Counted from the first letter of the stretch, positions 25,286 to 33,524 are shown. The stretch is 64,000 nt of DNA from JADYZU01 sp964540965 (GCA_964540965.1 CAZIOT010000007.1:137172-201171); one strand, 5' to 3'. The notes: a model not told the origin generated them from the letters alone. Numbers and translations are program-made.

Positions 25286-26742
25286 GCGAACTCTCCCTGC
25301 ACGAACCAGGCGGGCGCGACCGGGGTATGGAACAGCCACAGGCGGCGGCCTTCCAGCGTGTCGATCTTCCAGTAATCGCGGGTGCCGCGCCCCCAGGCGG
25401 GATCATCCTCCCACCACTCCGGGGCGATCCGTTCCGGCCCTGTGGCGCGTCCGGTGGTAAAGGTCATCCGCCGCCAGCTGAACCCGGCCGGAGGATGGCT
25501 GCCTGCATGGCCGATGGGTTCCGGCGCAAACAGGATCAGAGGGCGGTCGGGGCGGGCAGGCCAGTCCTGCGGCGTGGTGCTGAAGGCGAAGGGCACGCGC
25601 ACGAAGCTGCGTTCCGGGATATGGGTATCGACGGGCTGGAACCGCTCGATGGCCTCAAGCCCCAGCCGGGTGCCAAGCCGGGTCACGAGGTCTTCCAGCG
25701 ACGCCTCTGCCGCGAAATTGCCGGTCTGTTCGGGCGGGGCGGGTTCGGTGACGGTGGCCTCGATCCGCAACTGCTCGATGCCGAAACCCGCATCCACCTG
25801 CTCCACGCCATGCCGGAACAGCGGCAGGATACGGGCCGCATTCACCATCGGTCGCGCCAGGCGCAGTTCCACCGTCGCGCTTTCCCGGTCGACACGGCGC
25901 AGGGTCAGGGTCAGCGTCCGCGCTGCAACCCCTGCATGCCGCAGGGTGGCACACAGCCGCGGCAGAATCCGTTCGACCCCGGCCAGCACATCCGTGACCA
26001 GCCCGATCGGTTCGGGCAGGGACAGGCGCACGGCAAAGACAGGCAAAGGCCTGTCCGGCACCACCGGCTCGGCCACCCGCCCCAACGCCTGATCTAGCCG
26101 CAAGAGCACACAGGGCCCGAACCGGCGCGACAGGGCCGGGCGCGGCAGATTCGCCAACTCTCCGATGGTGTCGATGCCCAGACGACCCAGTGTTTGCGTC
26201 GTCGCATGGTCGATGCGCAGAACCCGCGGCGGCAGGCCGGCGATGGCCTGTTCCGTCCTGCCCGCAGGCGAAATCCCGCCGCCACTGCGCGACAGGGCAA
26301 AGGCAGCCCCCCTTGTGTCGGCGATTCCCGCATGGGCAAGCAGGCCCAGCGCAGCAAGCCTGTCCAGCAGATCGGCCAACAGGCTCTGCTCTCCGCCGAA
26401 CAGATGCGCCACGCCCGAAATGTCGGCGACAAGCCCGTCGATTCCGTCGCGTCCGACCTTGGGCCCATAGCGCCCGGCCCAGCGGACAAGCTGGCCAAGC
26501 CCGCGCCGTTCCGCCGCCAGATCGGCATCTGCCGTCACCAGGGCGGGGCACAGCATCCGGGCATCGGTCACACTCATGCCGCGCGCAAGCCCGGCGTGCT
26601 CGGCCGCGTCATTCAGGCAATGCAGATGGTCGGCATTCCCCGCCCGATGAACCAGGGCGAAGGGACCGCTGCATGGCCTGCGGCGCAGGCTGAGATTGCT
26701 CGCCAGCCGTGGAAACCACACGCAAAGCACCCTTCGCTGCAT
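25282..26742 (-). CDS. imuB: Y-family polymerase-like protein ImuB
   Basis: A 486-residue Y-family DNA polymerase relative starting MQRRVLCVWFPRLASNLSLR. Middle segments LVADISGVAHLFGGEQ and PRVLRIDHATTQTLGRLGIDTIGELANLP (helix-hairpin-helix region) are typical. ImuB proteins usually lack the catalytic acidic residues and act as the adaptor that ties ImuA and DnaE2 to the beta clamp. It overlaps the upstream imuA by 134 bases, which is unusually long, and overlaps dnaE2 by 4. Conserved C-terminal DYWKIDTLEGRRLWLF is also family-like. Confidence 0.92.
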   Translation of the reverse strand: MQRRVLCVWFPRLASNLSLRRRPCSGPFALVHRAGNADHLHCLNDAAEHAGLARGMSVTDARMLCPALVTADADLAAERRGLGQLVRWAGRYGPKVGRDGIDGLVADISGVAHLFGGEQSLLADLLDRLAALGLLAHAGIADTRGAAFALSRSGGGISPAGRTEQAIAGLPPRVLRIDHATTQTLGRLGIDTIGELANLPRPALSRRFGPCVLLRLDQALGRVAEPVVPDRPLPVFAVRLSLPEPIGLVTDVLAGVERILPRLCATLRHAGVAARTLTLTLRRVDRESATVELRLARPMVNAARILPLFRHGVEQVDAGFGIEQLRIEATVTEPAPPEQTGNFAAEASLEDLVTRLGTRLGLEAIERFQPVDTHIPERSFVRVPFAFSTTPQDWPARPDRPLILFAPEPIGHAGSHPPAGFSWRRMTFTTGRATGPERIAPEWWEDDPAWGRGTRDYWKIDTLEGRRLWLFHTPVAPAWFVQGEFA

Positions 26743-27244
26743 CGAAGCTGACCGTCCACCGCCCAAGCGTTCCCGATTTGTTCTTTATAAGAACCCACTC
26801 GGCCAGAGTCGAGTCATGGGGATGCCATACAGGGCGGCAGTGCCAGCGCGTCTCGGTGGCGGGGCTGCCGTTTCCTTCCTGCACTGCCAGCAAGCCGACT
26901 GTCCCGCCCGCCTCGGCCGCCAGTTGCAGCCTGCGACCGCTGGTAAGGGACAACGGGCTGCGCGGCTGCGCGATCACCAAAGGCGCGGCCCCCGAGCGCA
27001 GGGCTTCTTCGGTTGCCCAGAGAAGATCGCGTTCGCTGCCTGTGCTGACCGTGACGATCTTTGCAGCCCGATTGCCGATGGCAAAGGGGTTCAGGTGTTG
27101 GCCGTCCCATGACAGGTGCAGCCAGATCGCGAGACCTTTGTTGCCAGTGGCGCGCCAGAACGCCGAAGCACAGGCGCCAGGGCCACAGACCTCATGCACG
27201 CGGCCTGTTTTCAGAGGGGGGATTTGAGAGGCTGGGCGTGACAT
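26609..27244 (-). CDS. imuA: SOS mutagenesis protein ImuA (RecA/SulA-like)
   Basis: A 211-residue ImuA-family protein. It contains GRVHEVCGPGACASAFWRA (degenerate Walker-like loop), SERDLLWATEEALRSGAAPLVIAQ, LTSGRRLQLAAEAGGTVGLL and RWHCRPVW, in the order of the alphaproteobacterial family. ImuA is needed for DnaE2-dependent mutagenesis. The start at 27244 (MSRPASQIPPL) is preferred because the LexA box lies 17-31 bases upstream; reading further back would put the operator inside the gene. The last 40 or so residues overlap imuB and are not family-like. Confidence 0.87.
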   Translation of the reverse strand: MSRPASQIPPLKTGRVHEVCGPGACASAFWRATGNKGLAIWLHLSWDGQHLNPFAIGNRAAKIVTVSTGSERDLLWATEEALRSGAAPLVIAQPRSPLSLTSGRRLQLAAEAGGTVGLLAVQEGNGSPATETRWHCRPVWHPHDSTLAEWVLIKNKSGTLGRWTVSFDAAKGALRVVSTAGEQSQPAPQAMQRSLRPGSSGGECRPSALPE

Positions 27245-27260
27245 GGCAGCAGACCGCATG

Positions 27261-27275
27261 GAACATAGTGTGAAC
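27261..27275 (-). promoter_or_regulatory. LexA (SOS) box upstream of imuA-imuB-dnaE2
   Basis: On the minus strand the sequence is GTTCACACTATGTTC, a perfect GTTC-N7-GTTC, the LexA operator of alphaproteobacteria. It lies 17 bases before the imuA ATG. The imuA-imuB-dnaE2 cassette is a classical LexA target, so sequence and context agree. Confidence 0.93.
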
Positions 27276-27567
27276 ATAGCCATGCTCTTTCCGGGTGACA
27301 ATGTTGCCGGGGCCGACGCCAGAGCAAACCTTTGGCCGATGGATCGGGTGGCCGGTAAAGGGTTCAGGGTCATGGCCGTTTCGGAACACCAAAGCCTGAA
27401 GGCCGCGCGGCGCCATGTCGGGCAATCCGGCCGCATGGCAAAGGCGGATTCGGCCATTGCCAGCCTGCCAAGCGGGCGAAGAGCGAACAGAACGTGACGA
27501 ACCACCCCCAGGGGTTCGCCGGAACAAACACCAAGCCGCTGAAAGGAAAGCAGGAAATGCAGGGGTT
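27276..27567. other. Gap between imuA operator and tRNA
   Basis: About 290 bases without a supported gene. An 84-codon open frame on the plus strand (27243-27497) runs through the LexA box and lacks a ribosome site, so I do not call it. Promoter elements for imuA should lie at the left end; I cannot place a confident -35/-10 pair. Confidence 0.5.
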
Positions 27568-27643
27568 CGGTAGGCCCGGAGGGACTCGAACCCCCAACCA
27601 AAGCGTTATGAGCGCTCGGCTCTAACCATTGAGCTACAGGCCC
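27568..27643 (-). tRNA. tRNA with CAU anticodon, probably tRNA-Ile2
   Basis: The cloverleaf folds cleanly on the minus strand: acceptor GGGCCTG/CGGGCCT (with G-U pairs at 1-72 and 6-67), D arm GCTC/GAGC, anticodon arm GAGCG-CTCATAA-CGCTT, and T arm GGGGG-TTCGAGT-CCCTC. The anticodon is CAU. The body, with its short D loop (AATGGTTA) and GCTCATAACGC, resembles the lysidine-modified tRNA-Ile2 that reads AUA rather than elongator tRNA-Met, but that call is not certain. CCA is not encoded (the bases after the discriminator are CCG). Confidence 0.9.
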
Positions 27644-27747
27644 GCCGGACCTTTGCCTAGCAGACCGGGGCGGCGGGTCAAGCGGGGTGGGGGGCGGATG
27701 GTGGGCCCCTTGGGTTCTGCGCACATCAGCTACGCCAAAAATGCCTG

Positions 27748-27768
27748 CCCCTGCGATTTTCGCAGGGG
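27748..27768. repeat. 8-bp hairpin in the tRNA-doxX gap
   Basis: CCCCTGCG (27748-27755), loop ATTTT, CGCAGGGG (27761-27768). It lies in the 276-base gap between the tRNA gene and doxX, which holds no other supported feature. No T run follows on either strand, so it is not an obvious terminator. Confidence 0.45.
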
Positions 27769-27919
27769 GGCCCTGCGCCGGTTGGCAATTGCGCCGCGCG
27801 GAGCCGGCTGGCAGGTAGCCCGCAGCAAGTTCCCGGCCCGCGCCGGGGCAGCCGTCAATCCGCCCTGCGGACCCTTCCCAACCCGCGCGCCTGCCGGCGC
27901 GCGCCCGATGGAGTTCACC

Positions 27920-28309
27920 ATGCAATCGCTCTCGCGCCATGCGCCTCATGCCCTTGCGGCGCTGCGCATCATCACCGCGCTTCTGTTCCTTCAGCACGGC
28001 ACCATGAAGCTGTTCGGCTTTCCCTCGATGGGCGACATGGGGGGCGGCGGCCTGCCGACGATCATGCTTGTCGCCGGCCTGCTCGAGGTTGTGGGCGGCC
28101 TGCTTTTGCTGGTCGGGCTGTTCACCCGGCCGGTGGCCTTTGTCCTGTCGGGGATGATGGCGGTGGCCTATTTCATGGCCCATGCGCCCGGCGGATTCTT
28201 TCCGGCGCTGAACGGCGGCGAACCGGCGATCCTGTTCTGCTTTGCCTTCCTCTATCTGGTCTTTGCCGGCCCCGGTTCGTTCAGCCTGGACAACCGCGCC
28301 CGCGGCTGA
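27920..28309 (+). CDS. DoxX family membrane protein
   Basis: A 129-residue DoxX protein with four membrane helices: ALAALRIITALLFLQHGTMKLFGFP, then VAGLLEVVGGLLLLVGLFTRP, MMAVAYFMAHAPGGFFP and AILFCFAFLYLVFAGPG. Family members have been linked to quinone or redox handling but are poorly defined. The ATG at 27920 is preferred to 27908 because GGAG lies seven bases before it. Its 3' end overlaps the convergent Hint-domain gene by 29 bases. Confidence 0.9.
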   Translation: MQSLSRHAPHALAALRIITALLFLQHGTMKLFGFPSMGDMGGGGLPTIMLVAGLLEVVGGLLLLVGLFTRPVAFVLSGMMAVAYFMAHAPGGFFPALNGGEPAILFCFAFLYLVFAGPGSFSLDNRARG

Positions 28310-29438
28310 GGTCGGGGACCTGCAGGGGATGGCGGGGGTTGCGCAGGTGACGCGCGGCCAGCCGCCGGCCCTGTCGCCCGCCCAGCACCGGGCGGGCGGC
28401 GGCAAGATGCCAGCCGGGAATCGCCACCCCGGGAAAGATCGCCGCGATTTCCTGCCGCGCGGCGCGGTGCATCATCCGCAGCGCCTGCTGGCCGGGCAGC
28501 AGGCTTTCGGTGGCGGCGCCTTCGGCCCGGACGATCTGGTGGGCATCGCACAGGAAATGCACATAGGTCACCGGCGCCGGATCGGTCTGCACCGCGATGC
28601 CGGGCAGGCCGGCCAGATGGCGCGCGGCGACCAGCACTTCGCCGGCGCCCCTGCCGATCCTGGTGCCGATCGGCGAGGCGACCAGCATCCGGTGCTGCTG
28701 CGACACGACCAGATCGCGCCGCGGCAGGCCCGGCCCCAGCGCCCCGGCGGCGATGCGCACCGGACACAGCGCCGGATCGGCCGCGACATCCGCCGCCGAC
28801 AGCCGGCGCAACCCGACCCAGCGCAAAGGCTGCGGCCCGTCATCCACGGTCAGCACCAGATCGCCCGGCATGAGCCGTTCCACCGGCCGGTCGCCGCGCG
28901 GCGTCGCGATGCGGGTGCCGGCGGCAAAACAGGTGACGCCATAACCGTCGAGGTCGGAATACTGGGCCTGGCCCATCCAGTGGCCTTCGTCGGTCAGCGT
29001 GAACGTGTCACCGCTCGAGACCGGGATGGTGAAGGAATAGTAATAGGGGCCAAGCTGGCCACCCCCCCAGGTCTGGGCGAAATTGGTGGGATCGGTGTCG
29101 TTGTAGATCCGGATCATATGGGCATAGCCGGTCTGCCCGGTCGTGACGTTGGTCACCGCAAAGCGGTAGACCGACTGAACGATATGGCCGTCCGCCCCCA
29201 ACCCGTCGATGTCGCCGACCAGAAGCTGCGAACTGGTGTCGAGCGTTTCGAACTCGCTCTGGTATCCGGAGGGTGTGCCGGAAGGAACATGGTCGGCCTC
29301 GTCGTCGAACACGGCATCGTTGTCGTCCAGCGACATGACACGCGGGCTGCCCGACAGCGTATAGGTTCCGCCACTCCACTGACTGTCGCCAAGGCCGATG
29401 TCGGCATTGGAAATGACGTTGAAGCTTATCACCGACAT
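28281..29438 (-). CDS. Hint-domain (hedgehog/intein type) protein
   Basis: A 385-residue protein with an N-terminal beta-rich region of about 180 residues (VISFNVISNADIGLGDSQWSG) and a Hint_2 domain starting at CFAAGTRIATPRGDRPVERLMPGDLVLT. The Cys is the expected nucleophile. A block-B-like stretch VTYVHFLCDAHQIVRAEG follows with the conserved His. Such proteins are abundant in Rhodobacterales, often at the end of secreted or surface proteins, and may self-cleave. No signal peptide is seen; export by a type I system is possible but not shown. The start MSVISF is preferred over an ATG seven codons upstream. Confidence 0.8.
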   Translation of the reverse strand: MSVISFNVISNADIGLGDSQWSGGTYTLSGSPRVMSLDDNDAVFDDEADHVPSGTPSGYQSEFETLDTSSQLLVGDIDGLGADGHIVQSVYRFAVTNVTTGQTGYAHMIRIYNDTDPTNFAQTWGGGQLGPYYYSFTIPVSSGDTFTLTDEGHWMGQAQYSDLDGYGVTCFAAGTRIATPRGDRPVERLMPGDLVLTVDDGPQPLRWVGLRRLSAADVAADPALCPVRIAAGALGPGLPRRDLVVSQQHRMLVASPIGTRIGRGAGEVLVAARHLAGLPGIAVQTDPAPVTYVHFLCDAHQIVRAEGAATESLLPGQQALRMMHRAARQEIAAIFPGVAIPGWHLAAARPVLGGRQGRRLAARHLRNPRHPLQVPDLSRGRGCPG

Positions 29439-29610
29439 ACTCGTAACCCTTCGTGACACGGGGCAGGCTGATTCACCCTAGGCTGCGGACCTTTCTGGCG
29501 GATTAATGACGCAGACCGGGCCTTGGGGTAGCGGCGTTTCATTCTGGCCCCCGGCGCCGCTTTCGGCTATCGCGCGCCTGACCCTGCCAGCTGCCGGAAC
29601 GAGGCCCGCG

Positions 29611-30654
29611 ATGACCGTCAAGAACAGCCTGACCTATGCCGCCGCCGGGGTGGACATCGACGCCGGCAATGCGCTGGTCGAACGGATCAAGCCGGCGGCA
29701 CGGGCGACCGACCGCCCCGGCACCATGGGGGGCTTGGGCGGCTTTGGCGCGCTCTTCGACCTCAGGGCCGCCGGATACAGCGACCCGATCCTTGTCGCCG
29801 CGACCGATGGCGTCGGCACCAAGCTGAAGATCGCCATCGACACCGGAATCGTCGACACGATCGGCACCGATCTGGTGGCGATGTGCGTCAACGATCTGGT
29901 CTGTCAGGGGGCGGAACCGCTGCTTTTTCTGGACTATTTCGCCACCGGCAAGCTTGAGGTCGATCAGGCCGCGACCATCATCAACGGCATTGCCGCGGGC
30001 TGCGCCGCCTCGGGCTGCGCGCTGGTCGGGGGCGAGACGGCCGAGATGCCGGGCATGTATCACGGCGGCGACTTTGACCTTGCCGGTTTCGCGGTGGGCG
30101 CGATGGAACGCGGCGCACATCTGCCGCAGGGCGTGGCCGAGGGCGATGTCCTTCTGGGCCTCGCCTCGGACGGGGTGCATTCCAACGGCTATTCGCTGGT
30201 GCGCAAGATCGTCGAGGTTTCGGGGCTGGGCTGGGACGCGCCTTCGCCCTTTGGCGAGGGTTCGCTTGGCGCCGCGTTGCTGGTGCCGACCCGGCTTTAT
30301 GTCAAGCCGGCGCTGGCCGCGATCCGCGCTGGTGGCGTGCATGGTCTGGCTCATATCACCGGCGGCGGCCTGACCGAGAACCTGCCGCGCGTGCTGCCCG
30401 AGGGGCTGGGGGCGGCGGTCGATCTTGGTGCCTGGACGCTGCCGCCGGTCTTTCGCTGGCTGGCCGCGACCGGCGGGATTGCCGAGGCCGAACTCCTCAA
30501 GACCTTCAATTCGGGCATCGGCATGGTGCTGGTGGTAGAGGGCGGCAGGGCCGGGGCCATTGGCGACCTGCTGCGCGCCATGGGCGAGACGGTCTTTCGT
30601 CTCGGCACCGTGCAGCCGGGGCAGGGCGTGACCTATAGCGGAACGCTGGCGTGA
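29611..30654 (+). CDS. purM: Phosphoribosylformylglycinamidine cyclo-ligase
   Basis: A 347-residue AIR synthetase, step 5 of purine synthesis, closing the imidazole ring of FGAM with ATP. Motifs include SLTYAAAGVDIDAGNALVER, ATDGVGTKLKIA, LVGGETAEMPGMY and ITGGGLTENLPRVL. The start at 29611 gives the standard N-terminus; an upstream in-frame ATG at 29506 adds non-conserved residues. Its stop overlaps the GTG start of purN (GTGA), a common purM-purN operon. Confidence 0.96.
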   Translation: MTVKNSLTYAAAGVDIDAGNALVERIKPAARATDRPGTMGGLGGFGALFDLRAAGYSDPILVAATDGVGTKLKIAIDTGIVDTIGTDLVAMCVNDLVCQGAEPLLFLDYFATGKLEVDQAATIINGIAAGCAASGCALVGGETAEMPGMYHGGDFDLAGFAVGAMERGAHLPQGVAEGDVLLGLASDGVHSNGYSLVRKIVEVSGLGWDAPSPFGEGSLGAALLVPTRLYVKPALAAIRAGGVHGLAHITGGGLTENLPRVLPEGLGAAVDLGAWTLPPVFRWLAATGGIAEAELLKTFNSGIGMVLVVEGGRAGAIGDLLRAMGETVFRLGTVQPGQGVTYSGTLA

Positions 30655-31247
30655 TCCAGCGCCGCGTCGCCATCCTGATTTCCGGCGGCGGGTCGAACAT
30701 GCTGGCGCTGCTGCGCTCGATGACGCCCGACCATCCGGCACGGCCGGTGCTGGTCCTATCGAACGATCCCGCGGCCGGCGGGCTGGAGAAGGCCCGCGAT
30801 CTGGGCGTGCCCGCCGTTGCAGTCGATCACCGGCCCTTCGGCAAGGACCGCCCGGCGTTCGAGGCGGCGATGCAGGCCGAACTCGACCGTGCCGGCGCCG
30901 ATCTGCTGTGCCTTGCCGGCTTCATGCGCATCCTGACGCCGGGCTTTACCGGCCATTGGGCGGGGCGCTGCCTGAACATCCACCCCTCGCTCCTGCCGAA
31001 ATATCAGGGTCTGCACACCCATGCCCGCGCCATCGCCGCCGGCGATGCGCAAGCCGGCTGCACCGTGCATGAAGTGACCGCGGCGCTGGACGATGGCCCG
31101 ATCCTGGGTCAGGCGCGGGTGCCGGTGCTGCCCGGCGACACGGCCGAGGCGCTGGCCGCCCGGGTGCTGCCCATGGAACATAGGCTCTATCCGGCAGTGC
31201 TGCGGCGCTATGCGGCGGGCGACCGGACGCCGGTGCTGCTGCCGTAA
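30651..31247 (+). CDS. purN: Phosphoribosylglycinamide formyltransferase
   Basis: A 198-residue GAR transformylase that uses 10-formyl-tetrahydrofolate. It has AILISGGGSNMLALL, the catalytic region LAGFMRILTPGF, NIHPSLLPKYQGLHTH and CTVHEVTAALDDGPILGQ, which include the Asn-His-Asp triad. Translation starts at GTG overlapping the purM stop by 4 bases. Two palindromic elements follow the stop codon. Confidence 0.95.
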   Translation: MIQRRVAILISGGGSNMLALLRSMTPDHPARPVLVLSNDPAAGGLEKARDLGVPAVAVDHRPFGKDRPAFEAAMQAELDRAGADLLCLAGFMRILTPGFTGHWAGRCLNIHPSLLPKYQGLHTHARAIAAGDAQAGCTVHEVTAALDDGPILGQARVPVLPGDTAEALAARVLPMEHRLYPAVLRRYAAGDRTPVLLP

Positions 31248-31292
31248 GGAAATTCGCGAATTTCCTGCGCCTGCCGCAAAATTCGCGAATTT
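31248..31292. repeat. Two AT-centred perfect palindromes after purN
   Basis: GGAAATTCGCGAATTTCC (31248-31265, 18 bp, fully self-complementary) and AAATTCGCGAATTT (31279-31292, 14 bp) share the same core and are 13 bases apart. They stand out from the GC-rich surroundings. They lie 68 bases before rnd and directly after the purN stop. Possible roles: protein-binding site, terminator or mobile palindromic unit; a related element is at 33501-33524. Confidence 0.75.
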
Positions 31293-31359
31293 CGCGCCCG
31301 CCTTTCCATCCACGCCGCAATCGCCTATCACCGACGGGACTCCAAATCCCGACGGTTCC

Positions 31360-32517
31360 ATGGACATCATCACCACGACCGAGGCGCTGGCCGCCTTCTG
31401 TGCGACAGCCGCGACATTTCCGTATGTGACCGTCGATACCGAATTCCTGCGCGAGCGGACCTATTATTCCAGGCTTTGCCTGGTGCAGCTAGCCCATCCC
31501 GGCAAGGGCGACGAAGGCGCCGTGCTGGTCGATCCCCTGGCCGAGGGGCTGGATCTGACGCCGCTTTACGACCTGTTCCGCAATCCCGCCGTGGTCAAGG
31601 TGTTCCACGCCGCGCGGCAGGATCTGGAAATCTTCGTCGTCGACCGCGGCATCATTCCGGCGCCGCTGTTCGACACCCAGGTCGCCGCCATGGTCTGCGG
31701 TTTCGGCGAACAGGCCGGATACGAAACCCTGGTCAAGAAGATCGCCAAGGCCGAGGTCGACAAATCCTCGCGCTTTACCGACTGGTCGCGGCGGCCCCTG
31801 TCGGACGCCCAGCAGAAATACGCCCTGGCCGATGTCACCCATCTGCGGATGATCTACGAATACCTTGCCGCCCGGCTGGAAAAGACCGGCCGTGCCGCCT
31901 GGGTGGCCGAGGAAATGGCGGTGCTGAACGACCCGGAAACCTATCGCACCCGCCCCGAGGATGCCTGGGAACGGGTCAAGACCCGCACCAACTCGGCCCG
32001 GTTTCTGGCCGTGGTCCGCGAACTGGCGCGCTTTCGCGAAGACTATGCCCAGACCCGTGACGTGCCGCGAAGCCGCGTGTTCAAGGACGATGCGCTGGTC
32101 GAGCTCGCCTCGACCAAGCCGCTGACCGAGGCCGACCTGGCCAAGTCGCGCCTGCTGCTGCGCGAGGCGCGGCGCGGCGACATCCAGGAGGGGATCCTTG
32201 CCGCGATCCGGCGCGCGGTCGAGATGAAGCCCGAGGATCTGCCCAAGGTCGTCCATGAACGCGACCAGTTGCAGGTCAATCCGGCCTTGGCCGACCTTCT
32301 GCGCGTGCTGCTCAAGGCGCGGTCGGATGCCGAGGGCGTGGCGCCCAAGCTGATCGCCTCTTCGGCCGAGCTTGACGCCATCGCCGCCGGGGAACGCGAC
32401 GTGCCGGCCCTGCACGGCTGGCGGCACGAGGTATTCGGGGCCGAGGCGATCCTGCTGTGCGAAGGCAAGGTGGCGCTGGCCGCGAAGGGGCAGAACGTGG
32501 TGGCGGTACGGCTTTAG
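31360..32517 (+). CDS. rnd: Ribonuclease D
   Basis: A 385-residue 3'-5' exoribonuclease of the DEDD family involved in tRNA 3' maturation. The exonuclease motifs are VTVDTEFLRERTYY (Asp and Glu of motif I), VFHAARQDLEIF (motif II) and YALADVTHLRMIYEYL (motif III). An HRDC domain follows (near residues 210-290). The start MDIITTTEAL gives the normal N-terminus. It ends in a 4-base overlap with the convergent lipoprotein gene. Confidence 0.95.
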   Translation: MDIITTTEALAAFCATAATFPYVTVDTEFLRERTYYSRLCLVQLAHPGKGDEGAVLVDPLAEGLDLTPLYDLFRNPAVVKVFHAARQDLEIFVVDRGIIPAPLFDTQVAAMVCGFGEQAGYETLVKKIAKAEVDKSSRFTDWSRRPLSDAQQKYALADVTHLRMIYEYLAARLEKTGRAAWVAEEMAVLNDPETYRTRPEDAWERVKTRTNSARFLAVVRELARFREDYAQTRDVPRSRVFKDDALVELASTKPLTEADLAKSRLLLREARRGDIQEGILAAIRRAVEMKPEDLPKVVHERDQLQVNPALADLLRVLLKARSDAEGVAPKLIASSAELDAIAAGERDVPALHGWRHEVFGAEAILLCEGKVALAAKGQNVVAVRL

Positions 32518-32969
32518 CGCCGCGCCTCGCGCGCGTTCGACTGGCCCTGCACGCGGATGACGGAAATCCCGGCCAGATCCGCGGCATCAAGGCTGCGGGC
32601 CACGGTCACGACCTGTTGTCCGCCGCCCGGCGCTGCCGGCGCCTCGACCCGGAAATCATAGGTCAGCACGCCGTCGGCGCGGCCGGTTTCCACCAGTTGC
32701 GCGTTGAACCAGCCCTGTCCGGGGGCAACCCCGGTGGCGCGCAGGATCGCGCCGCTGACGGTCGGCTCGATCGCCATCCCGGTCACCTGCGCCACCGGCT
32801 GGCGCAGGTCATAGGTCGCACTTGCGCCTTCGGGCACCAGCGGCCCCTGCGCGGCCGAGGGCACCGAGGGGCCGAACCAGTTCAGCGGGTTCAGCCGCGA
32901 TTCCGCAAGACGGGCGCAGCCCGGCAGCGCAACGGCAAGGGCAAGGATCAGGGGCAGGGCGCGCGTCAT
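32514..32969 (-). CDS. Hypothetical lipoprotein
   Basis: A 151-residue protein with a lipoprotein signal, PLILALAVALPGCARLAESRL, where the Cys is at about residue 18. It contains LNPLNWFGPS just after the anchor, a motif I have seen in Rhodobacterales lipoproteins. The rest is predicted beta-rich with no named domain. It is convergent with rnd and divergent from sufE, so it has its own promoter in the 107-base gap. Function unknown. Confidence 0.72.
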   Translation of the reverse strand: MTRALPLILALAVALPGCARLAESRLNPLNWFGPSVPSAAQGPLVPEGASATYDLRQPVAQVTGMAIEPTVSGAILRATGVAPGQGWFNAQLVETGRADGVLTYDFRVEAPAAPGGGQQVVTVARSLDAADLAGISVIRVQGQSNAREARR

Positions 32970-33076
32970 CGGGTCTTTCCATGCTTTTCACCGGGGTAGC
33001 GGAAACTGCGCCCCTTGAAAAGCGGCTCTGGACCTTTGGCCCGGTCCGGCCTAGGTCGGACAGGCAGGAGCACGCC

Positions 33077-33490
33077 ATGGCCACGCCAGCCTTCGAGGAC
33101 ATCGCCGAAACCTTTGAATTCCTCGACGATTGGGAGGACCGCTATCGCCATGTCATCGAACTGGGCAAGGCGATGGAACCGCTGGAAGCGGTCTGGCAGG
33201 TGCCGGCCTACAAGGTGACAGGCTGCGCCAGCCAGGTCTGGATCGTGCCCGATACCACCGGCGGCATCCTGCATTTCCGCGGCGATTCCGACGCGATGAT
33301 CGTCCGCGGCCTGATCGCGGTCCTGCATGCGCTCTATGACGGGCTGCCGCTCGATCAGGTGGCTGCGGTGGATGCCAAGGCGGAACTGGCGCGGCTGGGC
33401 CTGGAAGAAAACCTGTCGGCGCAACGGTCGAACGGGCTGCGGTCGATGATCCAGCGGCTGCGGGACGTGGCGGCGGGCAATTTCCAGTAA
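33077..33490 (+). CDS. sufE: SufE family Fe-S cluster sulfur acceptor
   Basis: A 137-residue SufE protein, which takes persulfide sulfur from the cysteine desulfurase SufS and hands it to the SufBCD scaffold. The active Cys is residue 50 in YKVTGCASQVWI. The N-terminus DIAETFEFLDDWEDRYRHVIELG and the ending RSNGLRSMIQRLRD are typical. It is not in a suf operon here. Its 3' end lies in a small inverted repeat. Confidence 0.94.
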   Translation: MATPAFEDIAETFEFLDDWEDRYRHVIELGKAMEPLEAVWQVPAYKVTGCASQVWIVPDTTGGILHFRGDSDAMIVRGLIAVLHALYDGLPLDQVAAVDAKAELARLGLEENLSAQRSNGLRSMIQRLRDVAAGNFQ

Positions 33491-33495
33491 TTGCC
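33476..33495. terminator. Inverted repeat at the sufE stop codon
   Basis: GGCAATT (33476-33482) and AATTGCC (33489-33495) flank TCCAGT and include the sufE stop. A hairpin here followed by TTG could help end transcription, but the T tract is poor. Confidence 0.4.
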
Positions 33496-33500
33496 TTGTC

Positions 33501-33524
33501 CGCGGAATTTCTAGAAATTCCGCG
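33501..33524. repeat. 24-bp perfect palindrome between convergent genes
   Basis: Half-site CGCGGAATTTCT (33501-33512) followed at once by its exact complement AGAAATTCCGCG (33513-33524). It provides the TAG stop of the DUF1638 gene and lies between the convergent sufE and DUF1638 genes. The core resembles the palindromes at 31248-31292. Confidence 0.8.

Noticed and set aside
26709..27227. 172-codon plus-strand frame opposite imuA
   Set aside because: Antisense to ImuA, which has family motifs and a LexA operator on the minus strand.
27243..27497. 84-codon plus-strand frame upstream of imuA
   Set aside because: It runs through the LexA box, has no ribosome site and no recognisable sequence.
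27568..27643. Elongator tRNA-Met
   Set aside because: The CAU anticodon alone would allow it, but the body, with its short D loop, looks more like tRNA-Ile2. Not fully excluded.
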